This document shows positions 60,269 to 64,000 of a stretch of DNA of 64,000 bases, piece after piece. This DNA comes from Candidatus Gastranaerophilales bacterium (GTDB lineage: Bacteria; Cyanobacteriota; Vampirovibrionia; Gastranaerophilales; Gastranaerophilaceae): contig CALVAX010000002.1 in the NCBI GenBank assembly GCA_944325605.1, positions 212,496 to 276,495 of the forward strand, given 5' to 3'. Position 1 is the stretch's first letter. Each line of letters starts with the position of its first letter. The notes under the pieces are model-generated. The model worked only from the letters and a program-made list of their open reading frames with translations. It was not told the origin of the DNA and searched no databases. Made by a program: the position numbers and the translations under genes.

Positions 60269-63190
60269 ATGTTTTTCTATGCAGATTTACATATTCATTC
60301 AAAATATTCGCGTGCGACAAGCAGGGATTGTAACTTGGAACAGCTGGCTTTATGGGCTCAGAAAAAAGGGTTGAGCGTGATATCTACCGGCGACTTTACG
60401 CATCCTGCGTGGTTTAAAGAAATTAACGAAAAACTTATCCCTGACGGAAACGGTGCTTACAGGTTGCGACCTGAAATCGAAGAACAAATTTTTATAAACG
60501 GCAGCCCTGTCAGATTTTTATTATCAGTAGAAATTTCGACAATTTATAAAAAGGGTGACAAAACAAGAAAAGTTCATCATGTAGTTTTTGTACCGGATTT
60601 GGACACAGCAGGAAAGTTTAGAGATAAACTTGATGCTATCGGCAATATAAATTCAGACGGCCGTCCGATACTCGGATTGGATTCAAGGGATTTGCTGGAA
60701 ACTACACTGGAGTCTGGAGAAAATTCTTTTATAATCCCTGCACATATCTGGACCCCGTGGTTTTCTGTGCTTGGCTCAAAATCAGGGTTTGATTCAATAG
60801 AGGAATGCTACGGCGATTTGTCAGAACATATTTTTGCCGTGGAAACAGGGCTTTCGTCAGATCCGGAGATGAACTGGAAAGTATCTAAACTTGACAAATT
60901 CAGACTTGTGTCAAACTCGGATGCACATTCGCCCTCAAAGCTTGCCCGTGAAGCAACTGTATTTGACACATCTCCGGATTATTTCAGCATTATGAATGCG
61001 CTCAAAACCGGAATGGGGTATGTCGGTACAGTGGAATTTTTTCCGGAGGAAGGCAAATATCACGAAGACGGGCACAGAAAATGTAATGTTTGTATGACGC
61101 CCGGCGAAACAAAACAGGCAGGCGGAATTTGTCCTGTATGCGGAAAACCTTTGACTATAGGTGTTTTAAATAGAGTTTGCGAACTTGCTGACAGAGATTT
61201 CAACAGTACCTTCAAACCCAAAACAGCAGGGCAGGTATTCAGTCTGGTTCCGCTTCCTGAAATAATTTCCGAAATATTACAGGTCGGGCCGGCAAGCAAA
61301 TCTGTTACAAAAGAATATGAAAGATTAATTAAAAAGTTCGGTTCAGAGTTTTCAATTCTTAGAGAAGTTCCGGTTGATGAGTTGTCAAAGGATTTTCCGC
61401 TTCTGGGAGAAGGTATCTCAAGGCTTAGAAAAGGACAGGTTATAAAACAGGCCGGGTTTGACGGCGAATACGGCGTAATCCGGCTTTTTGAAGAGAGTGA
61501 ATTAAAACGAAAAGGTTTTATAAACCTGAAGCTGGATATGAATATTCCAAAAACCTCTGCGCCGGCAGTAAAGCCAGTAACTTCTCAATGTTCGTTTATT
61601 GTGCCAAAAGCAGAGAATTCGGAAAAAAATCCAATTCCGGAACCTGCAAAGTCATACGGGCTTGATGAATACCAGAAAGCCGCTGTTGAAAATACAAACA
61701 ATCAGCTTCTGATTATTGCAGGCCCAGGCTCCGGAAAAACTACGGTTTTGACAAGACGTATAGCTTATTTGATTAAAGAAAAAGGAATTCAGCAGGAACA
61801 TTGTCTTGCAATAACCTTTACCAGACGAGCGGCTGAAGAAATGCGCGGCAGATTGAATAATCTTTTGTCAGATAGTCAGTGCCTTGTAAATATTCATACA
61901 TTCCATTCGTTATGCCTTTCGATATTAAAAGATAATTATGAAAAAGCCGGAATACCGGAGAATTTTAAAATTATTTCGCAAGAGGAAAAAGCTCTTTATA
62001 ATAAAGATAATCAACCCTCAGATATGCTGGAATTTGATGATTTGATAACCTTAACCGTAAAACTTTTTGAAGAAAATCCGGATATTGTAAAGTTCTATCA
62101 GAACAAATACAAATATATTTCTGTTGACGAATATCAGGATATAGATGAAAATCAATACAGATTAATCAAATATCTAGCCCCTGCTGACGGCAATATCTGC
62201 GTGATAGGCGACCCGAATCAGGCAATCTACGGGTTTAGAGGAGGCAATTCAAAGTACTTTATAAATTTTAACGAAGATTATAAAAATGTACGGACAATTA
62301 ATCTGAAAAACAATTATCGTTCAACAGACAGGATAGTCAATGCTTCCAATCAAATGATAGATACATTTAACATAGTGTCCCGATGCAGCAACCCGTCCGA
62401 AAAAATCATAATCCATACTGCGCCGACAGACAAGGCCGAAGCAGAGTTTGTCGTAAGCACGATAGAAAATTTAATCGGCGGGCACAGCTTTTTCTCAATA
62501 GATTCAGACCGTACAGACGGAGAAAAAGAAAACTTTTCATTTTCGGATTTTGCAATTCTTTACCGGAGTTCAGCACAGCTTAAACCATTGCAGGAAGCCC
62601 TCAAAAGATCCGCGATGCCTTTTGTAAATCTTTCAGATAATCTTCTGTGCGAAAAGAAAGCTGTAAGAAGTTTGTTGAGAAACCTGAACCCAGAAGAACC
62701 TGCCGTTAAACAACTTGAAAATATTTCTCAGGATTTGATATCGGAAATTGGTGAGTATGTTTTCAGCAGTTTAAAGGAAATAGCATCAAAATGCGAAAAT
62801 TATGCGGATTTTGTTCATGAAGTTTCCCTTTTAAAAGAATCCGACCTTTTAGATAAGCGTGCAGATAGAATTTCTTTAATGACATTGCATGCCTCAAAAG
62901 GTCTGGAATTCAACTGCGTATTTATAGTTGGTCTGGAAGATGGTATACTTCCGTTTTTCCGTGCAAAATCGCCGGAAGAAATAGAGGAGGAACGCCGGCT
63001 TTTGTATGTAGGAATGACACGGGCAAAACAGCATTTGTACCTTTGCCGCGCCCAAAAAAGGACTATCTTTGGCAAAACAGAAAGTCATGAAATTTCACCG
63101 TTTCTTGCCAAAATAGAACGGGATTTGATTGAGCTTTCCAGATTTGAAAAAGAAAATCACTCTCAAGAAACTCAATTATCATTGTTTTAA
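60269..63190 (+). CDS. Endonuclease Q-like PHP domain fused to UvrD/Rep helicase
   Basis: 973 residues, AAGGGGGCATAAA before the ATG. Residues 1-235 are a PHP domain: ADLHIHSKYS, STGDFTHP, VHHVVFVPD, IIPAHIWTPW and SNSDAHSPS supply the metal ligands. A zinc finger follows (CNVC..CPVC, about 271-293). This layout is that of endonuclease Q, which nicks 5' of deaminated bases and abasic sites. From about 465 on is a superfamily 1 helicase: Walker A GPGSGKTT near 486, motif II DEYQD near 620, GDPNQAIYGFRGG, NNYRST, MTLHASKGLEF, and YVGMTRAKQHLYL. The helicase part (about 510 residues) is shorter than UvrD (about 720). The fusion suggests nicking and unwinding in one DNA repair enzyme. Confidence 0.88.
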   Translation: MFFYADLHIHSKYSRATSRDCNLEQLALWAQKKGLSVISTGDFTHPAWFKEINEKLIPDGNGAYRLRPEIEEQIFINGSPVRFLLSVEISTIYKKGDKTRKVHHVVFVPDLDTAGKFRDKLDAIGNINSDGRPILGLDSRDLLETTLESGENSFIIPAHIWTPWFSVLGSKSGFDSIEECYGDLSEHIFAVETGLSSDPEMNWKVSKLDKFRLVSNSDAHSPSKLAREATVFDTSPDYFSIMNALKTGMGYVGTVEFFPEEGKYHEDGHRKCNVCMTPGETKQAGGICPVCGKPLTIGVLNRVCELADRDFNSTFKPKTAGQVFSLVPLPEIISEILQVGPASKSVTKEYERLIKKFGSEFSILREVPVDELSKDFPLLGEGISRLRKGQVIKQAGFDGEYGVIRLFEESELKRKGFINLKLDMNIPKTSAPAVKPVTSQCSFIVPKAENSEKNPIPEPAKSYGLDEYQKAAVENTNNQLLIIAGPGSGKTTVLTRRIAYLIKEKGIQQEHCLAITFTRRAAEEMRGRLNNLLSDSQCLVNIHTFHSLCLSILKDNYEKAGIPENFKIISQEEKALYNKDNQPSDMLEFDDLITLTVKLFEENPDIVKFYQNKYKYISVDEYQDIDENQYRLIKYLAPADGNICVIGDPNQAIYGFRGGNSKYFINFNEDYKNVRTINLKNNYRSTDRIVNASNQMIDTFNIVSRCSNPSEKIIIHTAPTDKAEAEFVVSTIENLIGGHSFFSIDSDRTDGEKENFSFSDFAILYRSSAQLKPLQEALKRSAMPFVNLSDNLLCEKKAVRSLLRNLNPEEPAVKQLENISQDLISEIGEYVFSSLKEIASKCENYADFVHEVSLLKESDLLDKRADRISLMTLHASKGLEFNCVFIVGLEDGILPFFRAKSPEEIEEERRLLYVGMTRAKQHLYLCRAQKRTIFGKTESHEISPFLAKIERDLIELSRFEKENHSQETQLSLF

Positions 63191-63331
63191 ACCGGCAAAA
63201 AAATATTATTACTTTTTTCTCAGAATTTTGCAGGTGTCGCAATTTCAAGGACTTAATCAGGTGAAATATTATAATAAGAAAACTTTTCCAAAAATTTCTG
63301 ATACAAAGTTTATATTGGTAAAGATAGAAAA

Positions 63332-63412
63332 ATGATAAGTATTGAAGAACTATACAATATTCCGCCTGATTATAAAAAGCATAAATCTACAGAACGACAA
63401 ACGCAAGTCTGA
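63332..63412 (+). CDS. Tiny open frame (26 aa), possible gene remnant
   Basis: MISIEELYNIPPDYKKHKST.. reads like the start of a protein but stops 19 bases before the MITE. No ribosome-binding site beyond a weak AAAGATAG. It may be a decayed gene end. Confidence 0.25.
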   Translation: MISIEELYNIPPDYKKHKSTERQTQV

Positions 63413-63431
63413 GTTGTTTATAATTGGACAA

Positions 63432-63584
63432 CAGGGAGTTATGTAGCAAATCCCACCAAAAATTTTCAAAACAGTGTCATACTGAGCGTTAGCGAAGTAT
63501 CTCAATAAAAAAGATTCTTCGGACTAAAGTCCTCAGAATGACGGATTTTTATAGTATCAGTGGAATTTACTACATAACTCCCTG
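63432..63584. repeat. MITE-like element, copy 2 (153 bp)
   Basis: Terminal inverted repeats begin CAGGGAGTTATGTAGCAAAT and end with ATTTACTACATAACTCCCTG. ACAA flanks it on both sides (63428-63431 and 63585-63588), a possible 4-bp target duplication. The inner part matches the reverse complement of 32608-32742. No coding capacity, so it would need a transposase supplied elsewhere. Confidence 0.82.
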
Positions 63585-63594
63585 ACAACACAGG

Positions 63595-63623
63595 TTGACA
63601 TTAGTTATCGCTTTTGTTACAAT
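63595..63623 (+). promoter_or_regulatory. Near-consensus sigma-70-type promoter facing the family B array
   Basis: TTGACA, 17 bases, TACAAT: only one base from consensus. Transcription would start near 63630 and run into the family B repeats; no protein gene lies between. Confidence 0.75.
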
Positions 63624-63685
63624 CAGTTTACAAAAGGGCTGAAAGCACTGAAAAATAAGGAAAATTTTCATTGCGGCCTGTGCGT

Positions 63686-64000
63686 GGCACTCTGCCGAAT
63701 AAAACAACTGAGTGTTGTTTTATGAGAGGGGTAGCGCAGTTCAAGTGAAAACAAAATAAAATGGGCGCGTGGCACTCTGCCGAATAAAACAACTGAGTGT
63801 TGTTTTATGAGAGGGGTAGCGCAGTTCAAATGAAAACAAAATAAAATGGGCTCGTGGCACTCTGCCGAATAAAACAACTGAGTGTTGTTTTATGAGAGGG
63901 GTAGCGCAGTTCAAGTGAAAACAAAATAAAATGGGCGCGTGGCACTCTGCCGAATAAAACAACTGAGTGTTGTTTTATGAGAGGGGTAGCGCAGTTCAAG
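63686..64000 (+). repeat. Tandem array of 85-bp family B structured repeats, cut by window edge
   Basis: Units begin at 63686, 63771, 63856 and 63941 with an exact 85-base period; the fourth runs out of the window. Each has ACTCTGCCGA, the 10-bp hairpin ATAAAACAAC-TGAGT-GTTGTTTTAT, then GAGAGGGG and TAGCGCAGTTCAA, plus an A-rich spacer. ACTCTGCCGA, AAAAC, TGAGT, GTTTT and GAGAGGGG are shared with family A. Single-base differences (C/T at about 63852, G/A in TTCAAG/TTCAAA) separate the copies. Confidence 0.92.

Noticed and set aside
63129..63335. 68-residue frame overlapping the end of the helicase fusion
   Set aside because: It is out of frame with the conserved gene and has no ribosome-binding site or recognisable product.
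63686..64000. CRISPR array
   Set aside because: The whole 85-base unit is repeated almost identically; there are no variable spacers and no cas genes.

Overview
The window is AT-rich bacterial chromosome from a Gram-negative-type cell: kdsA (Kdo synthesis), an OmpA-like envelope protein, a TspO homologue, gatB and queC are present. Several lineage-specific proteins carry a short SFGG-like motif near the N-terminus. Three promoter regions carry perfect copies of the cyanobacterial HLR1 (RpaB) direct repeat. No photosynthesis genes are seen. I read this as a non-photosynthetic cyanobacterial relative (Vampirovibrionia/Melainabacteria, probably gut Gastranaerophilales). The assignment rests on pattern recognition, not a database search.

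Layout. 0-7.8 kb: lineage-specific hypothetical proteins, a TupA-like ATP-grasp enzyme, a GNAT-like protein and a repeat-rich gap. 8.1-23.9 kb: a tandem array of 122-bp structured repeats directly beyond the 3' end of a tRNA-Arg(ACG) gene, interrupted by a 15,369-bp Mu-like transposon (8438-23806). The transposon has TGTAA/TTACA ends and a 5-bp AGTGA target duplication. Removing it and one AGTGA copy restores the broken repeat to exactly 122 bp. It encodes a MuA-like DDE transposase, a MuB-like ATPase, a third protein and an HTH regulator. Its cargo is a DarTG toxin-antitoxin pair and a type I restriction-modification operon with three extra probable membrane-protein genes in or behind it. No phage structural genes are present.

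24-35.5 kb: housekeeping genes: HEAT-repeat protein, queC, a DUF366-like gene, a SPOR protein, gatB, a SIS-domain isomerase, pheS, a metallo-beta-lactamase-fold hydrolase, kdsA, an inactive-looking M16 protein, an OmpA-domain protein and a FliA-type sigma factor. 35.5-38.4 kb: a repeat-dense island around one gene, which is bracketed by inverted copies of a repeat about 145 bp long. 38.4-52.6 kb: a CorC/HlyC-type CBS protein, a phosphoesterase, rqcP, a TPR protein, hisS, coaX, rex, pdxJ, murT and a YtxH/DUF948 cluster. 52.8-56.4 kb: the pyrH-frr-cdsA-rnc-rpe operon. 56.4-63.2 kb: small lineage-specific genes, tspO, and an endonuclease Q-like/UvrD helicase fusion. The right edge holds a MITE-like element, a near-consensus promoter and a tandem array of a second structured repeat family.

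The main points of interest are: (1) the Mu-like defence transposon with base-exact boundaries; (2) two repeat families sharing a hairpin whose stem differs only by compensatory base-pair changes; (3) HLR1-type sites at a near-constant distance before three small lineage-specific genes.
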